From an uncultured Anaerolineales bacterium (lineage in GTDB: Bacteria; Chloroflexota; Anaerolineae; Anaerolineales; UBA6663): 31,146 nt of DNA. Position numbers and translations under genes: made by a program. The notes under the pieces are model-generated. The model was not told the DNA's origin. It did not search any database and saw nothing but the letters and a program-made list of their open reading frames with translations. The DNA lies in the NCBI GenBank assembly GCA_937952305.1, contig CALFZO010000012.1, forward strand, positions 1 through 31,146, read 5' to 3'. Of this stretch, positions 22,578 through 30,341 are shown one piece after another (within the stretch, counting starts at the first letter, position 1; every line of letters begins with the position of its first letter).

Positions 22578-24681
22578 CGGGCGCAGTCGCGGGCAGAGGT
22601 AAAACCACCGTAAAGACGGTGCCGCGCCCGACCTGGCTGTCGACGCGGATGTGGCCGCCATGCTGTTTAATGATGCGATGGCACGTAAACAAGCCCAGGC
22701 CGGTGCCCTGGCCGGACTTCTTGGTCGTATAGAACGGCTCGAAGATGCGCGGCAGGCGCTCCGGCTGGATGCCCATGCCGGTGTCGGCGAGGGTCACATG
22801 CAGCTCATTCCCCTGCCGGCGGGTCGCCACACGGATCTCGCCTCCGTCGGCGCCGAGCGCATCCCGGGCGTTTAATAGGAAGTTCAGCCAAACGCCCTGG
22901 AGGTGGTCCTGGCTGGCCCAGATGGGCGGCAGCTCGGGCGTCAGCTCTGAGATCAGCCGGATCGATGTGTTGCGCAGCAGCGGCGCCGCCAGGGCAAAAG
23001 CGTTCTGGATCGTCTGGTTCACATCCGTCGCGGCCAGCTCATAGCGCTCCTGGCGGGCGAAATCCAACAGGTTGCGGACCACCTGCAGCGCGCGCTCGCC
23101 GGCCATTGCAATCAGGCTGACGGACTCCTGCCGGTCGTCGTCGGGGGCCAGCTCGCGCTGCAGCAGCTGCGTATTGGCCAGGATGGCGGCAAGGGGATTG
23201 TTGATCTCATGGGCGACGCCGGCCGCCAGCTGGCCGACGGCCGCCAGCTTCTCAGATTGCGCCAGCGACGATTCCAGCCGGCGCTTCTCGGTGACGTCCT
23301 GGGCAAAGACCACCACCTGGGTCGCCTGGCCGCGCTCGTCAAAGATCGGATAGGTGCTGATGTCCCACTCCGCCACCTGATCGTCCTGCCCCCAGCGCCG
23401 CTCGGTGCGCTGCGCGCTCTGGCCGGCAAAGAAGGTCTCGGCCATCCGGCAGCCCACGCAGGGTTCGGCGCGCTGATAGAGGGCCGCATAGCAGAGGCGG
23501 CCCACCAGGGCCGCGAACGGATTGCGGTCACTGGACCCATCGGCCTTCTCGGACGCTGCCGCCGCCTGGGCCAGGGTCTCGGCGGCAGCGTCGGCGCCGG
23601 CCAGTTGGGCACAGGCCCGGTTCAGGGCCACCAGGCGGTAGTCCGGGCCGACGATGTAGATGGGATGCGGGATGCCGTCGAAGAGCGCCCGCAGTGTATT
23701 GCGCGACCGGACCACCTCCCAGCGGCTGGCCTCCAGATCCGCATTCGCGACCGTCAGCTGATGGAACAGGCGCGCGTTGTAGATGGCGTTGGCGACCGAG
23801 GCCGTCATCGACACCAGCAATTCCTGGTCGTGCAAATCAAATGGCGCGCCGCGCTTGTTGATGACTTCGACCGCGCCCAGCGTCTGGCTGCGCGTCAGGA
23901 GCGGCGCGCACAGGATCGAGCGGGTCTCGAAGCCGGTCACAGAGTCCAGGCGCGGGTAGAAACGCTGATCGTCCTTGACCTCGTTCACCAGCAAGGGCCG
24001 GCCCAGGCGCACGCACTCGCTCACCAAGCCGTGCTCGGCGCTCATCGAGTACTGAAAAATCCAGTCCGGGTCTTCGCCCAGGGTCTTCTTGAAAATGAGC
24101 TCGCCCCGCTCCTCGTCCAGCAACAACAGCGAGACGGCTTCGACGTTCAGGATTTGCCGGATGCCGTCAATGGTGGAGGCCAGGATTTCGTCCAACTGCA
24201 AGGACGAGGTCAGGGTGGCCGCAATCTTGTTGAGAGCCGCCAGCTCCTGGCCGCGCTCGCGGATGGCCTCGTCGGATTGCTGGACCTGGATCAACCGGCT
24301 GGCGGCGCGCGCCAGGTCTTCCAACTGCGGCCGCCTCTCCGGCGCCGCCCCGGCCAACAACAGAGCGCCGCCCCCCGGCTCGCCCAGGCGGAGCGGGAAG
24401 ACGACCACCGGTCCCAACCCGTCTGGAGCCGCGCCTGACCGGGCCCCACGGCGCAGCCCGCTGTCGGCGTCCTGCAGGTCGGCGGCCCAGGCCGCCGGCA
24501 GTTGGTAGTCCACCTGCAGAGTCCGGTCGGCGCCCAACTCCGCCAGGAGCAGGCCGCCCGTGGCGTCCGCCGCCGCCGTCGCGGCCTGCAGAATCGCGCG
24601 CAACGCGGCGTGCAGCTCCAGCCAATCGGCCGGCGCACTCGGCGGGGCGGAGGTCAGTGCCGGAGGCACGCTCTGGGACAT
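22573..24681 (-). CDS. GAF-PAS sensor histidine kinase
   Basis: The protein is 702 residues from ATG 24681, preferred over GTG 24690 because AGGAAG lies about 9 bases before the ATG. It has an N-terminal GAF-like region (about 20-135), a canonical GAF (about 150-305), a coil, and a PAS domain (about 328-465). Within the PAS domain is a cysteine cluster (C397, then CVGC at 408-411). HisKA follows with phospho-acceptor H491 in VAHEINNPL, then an intact HATPase (NARDAL, DTGMGI, GTGLGL). No membrane segment is seen, so it is a cytosolic sensor. The Cys cluster, known in some PAS kinases, could be redox- or metal-linked (inference). It follows the OmpR-type regulator by 12 bases and is its likely partner kinase. 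Confidence 0.93.
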   Translation of the reverse strand: MSQSVPPALTSAPPSAPADWLELHAALRAILQAATAAADATGGLLLAELGADRTLQVDYQLPAAWAADLQDADSGLRRGARSGAAPDGLGPVVVFPLRLGEPGGGALLLAGAAPERRPQLEDLARAASRLIQVQQSDEAIRERGQELAALNKIAATLTSSLQLDEILASTIDGIRQILNVEAVSLLLLDEERGELIFKKTLGEDPDWIFQYSMSAEHGLVSECVRLGRPLLVNEVKDDQRFYPRLDSVTGFETRSILCAPLLTRSQTLGAVEVINKRGAPFDLHDQELLVSMTASVANAIYNARLFHQLTVANADLEASRWEVVRSRNTLRALFDGIPHPIYIVGPDYRLVALNRACAQLAGADAAAETLAQAAAASEKADGSSDRNPFAALVGRLCYAALYQRAEPCVGCRMAETFFAGQSAQRTERRWGQDDQVAEWDISTYPIFDERGQATQVVVFAQDVTEKRRLESSLAQSEKLAAVGQLAAGVAHEINNPLAAILANTQLLQRELAPDDDRQESVSLIAMAGERALQVVRNLLDFARQERYELAATDVNQTIQNAFALAAPLLRNTSIRLISELTPELPPIWASQDHLQGVWLNFLLNARDALGADGGEIRVATRRQGNELHVTLADTGMGIQPERLPRIFEPFYTTKKSGQGTGLGLFTCHRIIKQHGGHIRVDSQVGRGTVFTVVLPLPATAPV

Positions 24682-24693
24682 CGTCAGCACTTC

Positions 24694-25410
24694 CTATTCG
24701 CCCGTGCCCGTGATGGTGTAACCATGGCCGGCCACCGTGCGGATGAAGGCCGGCGCGTGGGGGTCGCGCTCGATGCGTTCGCGCAGGTTCTTGATATGGA
24801 CGCGCACCAGGTCCGGGCTGCCGGCATCCGAGGGATAGTCCCAGACTTCCTGCAGGAGCCGCATGGGCGAAAAAATCTGGCCGGGGTGGCTCATCAGGTG
24901 ATAGAGCAGGTCATACTGGACTGGCGTGAGCTGGACCTCGCCGCGCGGCGTGGCGACCTTGAAGGTGCGCGTGTCCAGGCTGTACTCGCCCACTGTCAAC
25001 AGGGCCGGCGTCTCGGGCTTGGCGGGCTCCGGCACCTGCGTGCGCCGCAGGACCGCGCGCACGCGCAGCAGCAACTCGTCGACGTTGAACGGCTTGGTCA
25101 AATAGTCGTCAGCGCCGGCGCGAAAGCCCGTGATCTTGTCTTCGTCCTTGCTCTTGGCCGTCAGGAAGATGATGGGCACCGCGGCCAACAAAGGGTCAGC
25201 CCGCATCTCGCGGCAGACGGCGTAGCCGTCCATACCGGGCATGATCACGTCGAGCAGGACCAGCGCCGGCGCGCGGCGGCGCGCCTGCTGCAGCCCCTGC
25301 ACGCCGCTGTTGGCGACAGTGACGCGGAATTCCTGACCGCGCAGCGTGCGCTCGATGGTCCGCGCGACGATCTCGTCGTCTTCCACCACCAGGATGTCGA
25401 TCGGTTCCAT
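24694..25410 (-). CDS. OmpR/PhoB-family response regulator, candidate flagellar regulator
   Basis: The 238-residue protein has a receiver domain (about 1-118) with E10-D11-D12, phospho-acceptor D54, a switch threonine (FLTAKSK) and lysine (TKPFN). A winged-helix domain follows at about 140-236 (VQLTPVQYDLLYHLMSHPGQIFSPMRLLQEVWDY, then DLVRVHIKNLRERIE and IRTVAGHGYTI). All key residues are intact. Family knowledge: such regulators bind tandem 11-bp direct repeats next to a -35. Repeats of that size lie just beyond the next gene (22534-22577) and before fliR (15392-15435), so this is the best local candidate to bind them. ATG 25410 with GAGG is preferred over GTG 25416. Confidence 0.93.
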   Translation of the reverse strand: MEPIDILVVEDDEIVARTIERTLRGQEFRVTVANSGVQGLQQARRRAPALVLLDVIMPGMDGYAVCREMRADPLLAAVPIIFLTAKSKDEDKITGFRAGADDYLTKPFNVDELLLRVRAVLRRTQVPEPAKPETPALLTVGEYSLDTRTFKVATPRGEVQLTPVQYDLLYHLMSHPGQIFSPMRLLQEVWDYPSDAGSPDLVRVHIKNLRERIERDPHAPAFIRTVAGHGYTITGTGE

Positions 25411-25412
25411 GG

Positions 25413-26891
25413 TCACCTCATTGGCAGCAGCACTGAAAAAGTCGTGCCGTGATCCGGAGTGCTGTCGACCGTGATCTGGCCGGCGTGCTGGCGGACGATC
25501 TCACGGCAAATACTGAGCTCCAGGCCCGTGCCGCGGCCGGCCACCGGGCCAGCGAAATCCGGCTCGAAGATAGTGGCCAATTGCTCCGCCGGGATCGGGC
25601 GCCCGTCGTCGTTCACGTCTACCCGCAGCCATTGGTCAGCGGCCCGATAGGAGCGGAGGCGGATGTGGCGTTCGGGCGCAGTGTCATCATCGGTGGCATC
25701 CCGGGCCATCAGGAGCAAATTCACCCACAAGTCTTCCAACTGGCGGGTATTACCGTGCACGGGCGGCAAGTCGGACGCCAGAGCCATGTCCAACTTTACT
25801 CCCACTGCTTCAATCAGGCCACCGACCAGGGTGACGGCATGGCCGATCGTCTCGTTGACCGACAGATCCGCGCGGGTCCCGCTGGCCGGCCGCGAGAAAT
25901 CGAGGAGGCGCTGCACCGCTTCTTGCGCACGCCATCCGCCGCGTTCGATGGCCTCCAAGGCCTCGCGATTCGGGTCGGACGCCGGCAGCGCCCGCAGCAG
26001 CAGTTGCGTCTCGGCGATGATGGTGGTCAGCGGATTGCTGATCTGGTGCGCCACGCCGGAAGCCAGTTCGCCGATGGCGGCCAGACGCGCGGCCTGCGCC
26101 AGGTGCGCCTGGCCGGCTTGGATCTGAGCCTCCAGCTGCTTGCGCGCCGTGATATCGCGTGAGACGTCCATGTAGCCGATCACCTGGTCGGCCGCGTCGT
26201 GGAGCGGCGTCAGGCTGGAGCTGACCCACAATTCTTCACCCGTGCGGCGCCGCCCGTGGCGTTCGGTGGTCACCGGCCCGGTCCGATCCAGCGGCGGCAG
26301 ATCAGCCGGCGGGTCAAACAGCGTCCGGTAGCAATCGACGGCCCGGCGGCCCAGCCAAGTGTCGGCGCCCCAGCCAAACAGGTGTTCGGCGGCGCGGTTC
26401 CAGAAGGTAATGGTGCCGGCCAGGTCCCACACCACCACGGCATCGTGGACATTGTCGAGCAGGAGGGCCTGGTAGCGGATCTGCTCGAGCGAGCGCTGGT
26501 TGGCGGCCATGATGGCCTGCGTCCGCGCCGCTTTCTGCACCGTCGCCGGCAGCATGCTCAGGTAGTCGCCGGTTTTGACGACGTAGTCCAGCGCGCCCCG
26601 CTGAATGGCCTGGGCCGCCACGCGCTCGTCACCGCGGCCGGTCACCATGATCACGGCCACGGAATGGCCGCGCGCGTTGATCTCCTGCAACGCCGCCAAG
26701 CCGTTGCCGTCCGGCAAGTTGTAGTCCAGGGTGACGACGTCGTAGCGGGACGCCGCCAGCCGGGCGTGGAGTTCGGCCACGTCCGTGGCGATCTCGGTGA
26801 CGAAGTTTCCGGCCACCTGCAGGAATTCGCACGCCAGCCGGGCGTGGTCTTCGTTGTCTTCGACGATCAGCACGCGTAGGGGATCGGTCAC
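25413..26891 (-). CDS. Receiver-PAS histidine kinase with degenerate ATP site
   Basis: The 492-residue protein has a receiver (1-125; D56 acceptor, K106 followed by T-G), a PAS domain (about 140-250), HisKA with H282 in VAHQISNPL (Q where E is usual), and a HATPase-like domain (about 380-490). Catalytic motifs are eroded. The N-box reads NLLLMARDA, with M395 at the Mg-binding Asn. The G1 box reads DDGRPI, with P432 for the second Gly. The later GTGLEL is retained. It may be a weak kinase, a phosphatase, or a phosphotransfer and binding partner. The start is GTG with GGAGGGAG upstream. It sits between a receiver gene and the OmpR-type gene. Confidence 0.9.
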   Translation of the reverse strand: MTDPLRVLIVEDNEDHARLACEFLQVAGNFVTEIATDVAELHARLAASRYDVVTLDYNLPDGNGLAALQEINARGHSVAVIMVTGRGDERVAAQAIQRGALDYVVKTGDYLSMLPATVQKAARTQAIMAANQRSLEQIRYQALLLDNVHDAVVVWDLAGTITFWNRAAEHLFGWGADTWLGRRAVDCYRTLFDPPADLPPLDRTGPVTTERHGRRRTGEELWVSSSLTPLHDAADQVIGYMDVSRDITARKQLEAQIQAGQAHLAQAARLAAIGELASGVAHQISNPLTTIIAETQLLLRALPASDPNREALEAIERGGWRAQEAVQRLLDFSRPASGTRADLSVNETIGHAVTLVGGLIEAVGVKLDMALASDLPPVHGNTRQLEDLWVNLLLMARDATDDDTAPERHIRLRSYRAADQWLRVDVNDDGRPIPAEQLATIFEPDFAGPVAGRGTGLELSICREIVRQHAGQITVDSTPDHGTTFSVLLPMR

Positions 26892-26909
26892 AGCAAGTCT
26901 CCCTCCGAT

Positions 26910-27347
26910 CTATTCCGGGCCGGCCGGTCCAGGCACGCCCGGATTAGACCACTCCCCTGGCGGTGGCAACTCCAGCAAGGCGGCCACGCGCCGCGCCAAT
27001 TCGGCAATATCGAACGGCTTCCCCATGAAGGCGTCGATGCGCGCCACGTTGGTGGCCAGCGACCGCTCGGCGCTGTTGGCCTTGGCGGACAGCGCCAGGA
27101 CGCGCAGATTGGCGCGGGGGTGGCTGCCGCGAATAGTCTGCAACAACTGCCAGCCGCTCACCTCCGGCATCGTGACATCCAGGATGATGAGGCGGGGCTG
27201 CAACCGCTGAGCCAGGTCGGCCGCCTGACGCGTCCCCTGAGCCAGCACCGGCTCCACGGGCAGACGGTCCAGCACTTTGCTCAGGATCTCCAAAGTGCGC
27301 GGATCGTCATCCACACACAACACGATCGGCTTGTTCTCAGTGGACAT
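26910..27347 (-). CDS. Single-domain response regulator
   Basis: The 145-residue receiver-only protein has D13-D14-D15, phospho-acceptor D57 (LIILDVTMPE), a switch serine (ALSAKA) and K in MGKPFD. All active-site residues are intact. A ~20-residue Pro/Gly-rich tail follows (PPPGEWSNPG and on). It probably passes phosphate between the kinases in this cluster, or acts like CheY. It overlaps the preceding receiver gene by 11 bases and has AGGAAG before its ATG. Confidence 0.9.
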   Translation of the reverse strand: MSTENKPIVLCVDDDPRTLEILSKVLDRLPVEPVLAQGTRQAADLAQRLQPRLIILDVTMPEVSGWQLLQTIRGSHPRANLRVLALSAKANSAERSLATNVARIDAFMGKPFDIAELARRVAALLELPPPGEWSNPGVPGPAGPE

Positions 27348-27807
27348 GGGCTTCCTGGTGCGGTCCGCGCGCCGGCGGGTCTCCCTCGGTCCGGGTCGGG
27401 GTCCAGGCCACGGTCTGGGCCACCGCCTGGACCAAATCGGTCATCGGCCCATCCAAGGCCGAGATTTTGCTCAAATACAAGCTCGCGCCGCCCGCCAGGC
27501 AGGCATCGCGATCGGCCGGGTGATTGGAGGTCGTCAAGACCACCACCGGCACCTGCTGCCAGCCTGGTGTCGCGCGCATCAACTGCAGTACCTCCAGCCC
27601 GCCGACTTTCGGCAGTTTCAGATCGAGCACCACCAGGCAGGGCAAACCGTAACCGCCGGCCGGGCCATGCCAGCGCACGTACTCGAGCGCCTGGGCGCCG
27701 TCGCTGATCACGCTCAGGGGCGCGGGCCAGCCGGCCGACTCCAGCGCCGCCTGGATCAGGAGCGCATGGTCGGGGTTATCCTCAATGAGCAGGATCGTGC
27801 CCGGCAT
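27337..27807 (-). CDS. Rcp1-like response regulator
   Basis: The 156-residue receiver belongs to the Rcp1 subtype, cognate to phytochrome-like kinases: ILLIEDNPDHALLIQAAL, the spaced SDGAQALEYVRWHG, acceptor D62 in CLVVLDLKLPKVGGLEVL, and the VVVLTTSNHPADRDACLAGG block. The invariant lysine reads SKISA, followed by Ile and not Pro. It overlaps the end of the GAF-GAF kinase gene by 26 bases, and Rcp1-type receivers are commonly encoded next to their kinase. A His/Pro-rich tail ends it. Confidence 0.9.
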   Translation of the reverse strand: MPGTILLIEDNPDHALLIQAALESAGWPAPLSVISDGAQALEYVRWHGPAGGYGLPCLVVLDLKLPKVGGLEVLQLMRATPGWQQVPVVVLTTSNHPADRDACLAGGASLYLSKISALDGPMTDLVQAVAQTVAWTPTRTEGDPPARGPHQEAHVH

Positions 27808-29965
27808 AGACCACCGCGTCCCCGTCGGTCACCGGCACCGCGTCCGGGAGGGTAAAAAAGAAAGTTGCCCCCGCGCCGGGCTGGCTCTCCAGCCGGATCG
27901 TCCCACCGCGGCTCTCGATGATGCGTTTGACAATGCTCAGCCCCACACCGGTCCCGGCGACATCCACCTGCTTCAACCGCTCGAAAGGCACAAAGATACG
28001 CTGCTGGTAATCAGGGTGGATCCCGATGCCGTTGTCGCGGACAAAGAACTCCAGCTGCGGCGTGCCGGCTGCGCCGGTCGCGCGCTGCCAGCCGATCTCG
28101 ATCTGGGGCCTAGCCTGCGCGCCCATAAACTTAGCGGCGTTGGTCAGCAGATTGGAGAACACCTGGCGCAGGCGCGTCCGCGAGTAGCGCGCCGTCGGCC
28201 ACTCCAGCGGGAGCAGCACTTCCACCCCGTGTTCGGCCAGGGTCTGCCCCAGGTCATGCAGGACGTCCTCCAACACCGAACGCACGGCCACGTCCTCATC
28301 CGGGTCTTCGCGCCGGCCGACCCGTGACAACTCCAGCAGATCCTGCAGCAGCTGGCCGAGGAAGTCGGCGTTGGTGGCGATCCGGTTGAGGTACAACTGG
28401 CCGCGCTCATCCAGGGCCGTCCGATAGCGCGACTGCAGCAGCGACGCAAATCCGCGCAGTGAGACCACGGGGGCCTGCAAGTCGTGCGACACGGTGTAGA
28501 CGAAGGCCTCCAGTTCGCTGTTCTTGGCCTCCAGTTGGGCGGCCGCCTGGCGCATACCGTCGAACAACTGCGCGTTGCGCAAGGCCAAGGCCAGCTGCGC
28601 TGCGACAGCGCGCAGCACGTCTTCGTCGGCCTGGGTCCAGCGCCGCGCGTGGGTCACCTGCATCAAGCTGAACGTGCACAGCCGGCCGTCCACCGGGCTC
28701 GGGACCGGCAGCCAGATCAAGGAGCGCACGCCGTGGCGCTGCACCAGCCAGGCCCAATAGTCGCCCAAGGCGGGGTGCGGCGCAGCCGCCGTCGACACCA
28801 GGCACTGGCCGGCCTGCAGCGTCTCAGCAATCTGCGCCAGAGGGCCGGTTAACGGGCCACGGCGTTTCAACGAACGCCGCTCAGTGATCAAGGGATTAAT
28901 GTGTTCGTGTTCCGTGGCGAAGACCGCCTGGTTGAGGTCAAACCAGGTCAGCGCGCTCCGGTCGGCGCGCAGATTGCGCGCCACGGCGTCAATCGTCTGC
29001 TCCAGGACCTCATTGGGGCCGAGCCAGCGGTTGGCGACATGGCTGATGTGCGTCAGCAGCTGTTCACGCTCGGTCTGCTCCCATTCGCGCTGCGCTGATT
29101 CAAGGTTGAGAATCACCGCCGCCAACTGCTCGGCCAGGGCCTGCAAATCCGCTTCCGGGGGGCCGCCCCACTCCGTGGGTTGGCGCTGCGCCACGGTCAG
29201 GGCGCCCAACATCCGTCCGCCGCCGGCGATGGGCAGCGAGAGTTCGGCCGCATAACCGGGCAGGCCCAGGACTGAGTGAGCGGGCGCATTGTCCGGCCAA
29301 GCCGCCCGGGCAGGCCGGCCGGTCCCCACGGCGCGGCCAACGGTGCGCTCACCGCGCCGGAGGTAATACACGTCGGCTGGCACCGCGGCGGCTTCGATCC
29401 CGGCCACGGCGCTCAAGGCCATATCCTGGCCTTCGGGTTCCAGCAAGTAGACGACGGCCAGGTCATAGCCGAGTTGGTCATGCACCAGGCTGACCGCCGT
29501 CTGCAGGACATCCGCGAGGTCGACGCCAGCCAGCAGCGTTTGCCCGATCACGCGCTGGACCCGGCTGAAGCGCTGCCGGGCCTCGACGCTGCGGGCTAGG
29601 CGCTTGCGCTCCAGCGCCAAGTGGGCGGCCGTCTTCAGACGAGCCGCCTGGAGATGGTCCGGCCGGCCAGGATCGATGAGATAGCCATCGGCGCCGTCCT
29701 GGATGGCGGCGAGGGCTTCCGCCTCGGCCTCGGGCAAAGCGACAATCACCACCGGCAGCAGCGGCAGGCGCCGCCAGGTATCGGCTTCCAGGCCATACCC
29801 AGCCGCTGACGTCAGGATCAGATCAGGCAAAGCGCCCGCCGCCAAGCGTTGCCGCCCAGCCGCCGGCAAATCCAGCCACTCCACTCGCCAGCCGAGTTCA
29901 TCGACGGCCGCCTGGAGGCCGTGCGCCCGACGATCCGCGAGGCCTAGCGCCAGCGCCTGAATCAT
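27782..29965 (-). CDS. Pseudo-receiver GAF-GAF sensor histidine kinase
   Basis: The protein is 727 residues from ATG 29965, which overlaps the stop of the small HTH gene (ATGA). The N-terminal ~115 residues look like a receiver fold that has lost its aspartate: the expected D position reads LILTSAAGYG. Two GAF domains follow (about 125-295 and 305-470), and then a coil. The kinase core is of phytochrome/Rcp1-partner type, with the H-box in FVYTVSHDLQAPVVSLRGFA and an intact HATPase (NAAKFMG, DNGIGI, GTGVGLSI). It has no membrane segment. The next gene encodes an Rcp1-like receiver, its likely partner. No chromophore-binding Cys was recognised in the GAFs. Confidence 0.92.
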   Translation of the reverse strand: MIQALALGLADRRAHGLQAAVDELGWRVEWLDLPAAGRQRLAAGALPDLILTSAAGYGLEADTWRRLPLLPVVIVALPEAEAEALAAIQDGADGYLIDPGRPDHLQAARLKTAAHLALERKRLARSVEARQRFSRVQRVIGQTLLAGVDLADVLQTAVSLVHDQLGYDLAVVYLLEPEGQDMALSAVAGIEAAAVPADVYYLRRGERTVGRAVGTGRPARAAWPDNAPAHSVLGLPGYAAELSLPIAGGGRMLGALTVAQRQPTEWGGPPEADLQALAEQLAAVILNLESAQREWEQTEREQLLTHISHVANRWLGPNEVLEQTIDAVARNLRADRSALTWFDLNQAVFATEHEHINPLITERRSLKRRGPLTGPLAQIAETLQAGQCLVSTAAAPHPALGDYWAWLVQRHGVRSLIWLPVPSPVDGRLCTFSLMQVTHARRWTQADEDVLRAVAAQLALALRNAQLFDGMRQAAAQLEAKNSELEAFVYTVSHDLQAPVVSLRGFASLLQSRYRTALDERGQLYLNRIATNADFLGQLLQDLLELSRVGRREDPDEDVAVRSVLEDVLHDLGQTLAEHGVEVLLPLEWPTARYSRTRLRQVFSNLLTNAAKFMGAQARPQIEIGWQRATGAAGTPQLEFFVRDNGIGIHPDYQQRIFVPFERLKQVDVAGTGVGLSIVKRIIESRGGTIRLESQPGAGATFFFTLPDAVPVTDGDAVVYAGHDPAH

Positions 29966-30183
29966 GCCGGCCCTTCTCTCGCGGGCTCGGCCATCTGGCG
30001 CAGGCACGCGTTGAGGGCCTCCAGGCTGAAGCGCCGATGTCCGCCCGGCGTACGCAAAGCGGAAACCCAGCCGCGCCGCTCCATGCGCCGCAGCGTGGAC
30101 AGGCTCACGCGCAAATATTCGGCGGCTTCACGCGCCGTCAACAGGACCAGCCGAGCCGGTTCACGTTCCAGGTAGTCAGTCAC
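29962..30183 (-). CDS. BldC/MerR-like small helix-turn-helix protein
   Basis: The 73-residue protein is one winged HTH of the MerR/excisionase/BldC type: LTAREAAEYLRVSLSTLRRMERRGWVSALRTPGGHRRFS, with the RTPGGHRRF wing typical of MerR and BldC proteins. It lacks a dimerisation helix, as in BldC. GTG 30183 is preferred, with AGGG 7 bases upstream; the frame begins 6 bases earlier at a TTG. It is the first gene of the signalling operon. Three 10-bp-phased repeats cover its ribosome site, which suggests autoregulation (inference). Confidence 0.85.
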   Translation of the reverse strand: MTDYLEREPARLVLLTAREAAEYLRVSLSTLRRMERRGWVSALRTPGGHRRFSLEALNACLRQMAEPAREGPA

Positions 30184-30185
30184 CG

Positions 30186-30210
30186 TCAAACCCTGTCAAA
30201 GCCTTCCAAA
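30186..30210. repeat. Three 10-bp-phased direct repeats at the HTH gene start
   Basis: TCAAA at 30186 and 30196 and CCAAA at 30206 (plus strand) are spaced exactly 10 bases apart. They lie immediately upstream of the GTG start and cover its ribosome site. BldC-type proteins are known to bind direct repeats head-to-tail, so this may be its own operator. The rest of the 158-base divergent region holds the M23 gene promoter and a CGTTAACG palindrome at 30261-30268. Confidence 0.45.
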
Positions 30211-30290
30211 GCTGTCCAGCCAAGTTTAGGGAGACCGCGCCATTCCGTCCATAAAGGGCGCGTTAACGTTCGGTCCGGCCGCCGTAGAAC

Positions 30291-30334
30291 TTAACTGCTA
30301 ATTTACTGTCCGGCCAGGCAACGCCGTCTACAAT
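30291..30334 (+). promoter_or_regulatory. Promoter of the M23 peptidase gene with two 11-bp repeats (element C)
   Basis: TTAACTG (30291) and TTTACTG (30302) start 11 bases apart. The second unit matches the gene-proximal unit of elements A and B in its first seven bases. At the same place inside the unit lies a -35 hexamer, CTGTCC (30306-30311). It is followed after exactly 17 bases by TACAAT (30329-30334; 5 of 6 to TATAAT). Transcription would start at about 30341-30342, at or next to the ATG. Confidence 0.62.
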
Positions 30335-30341
30335 CGGGAGC

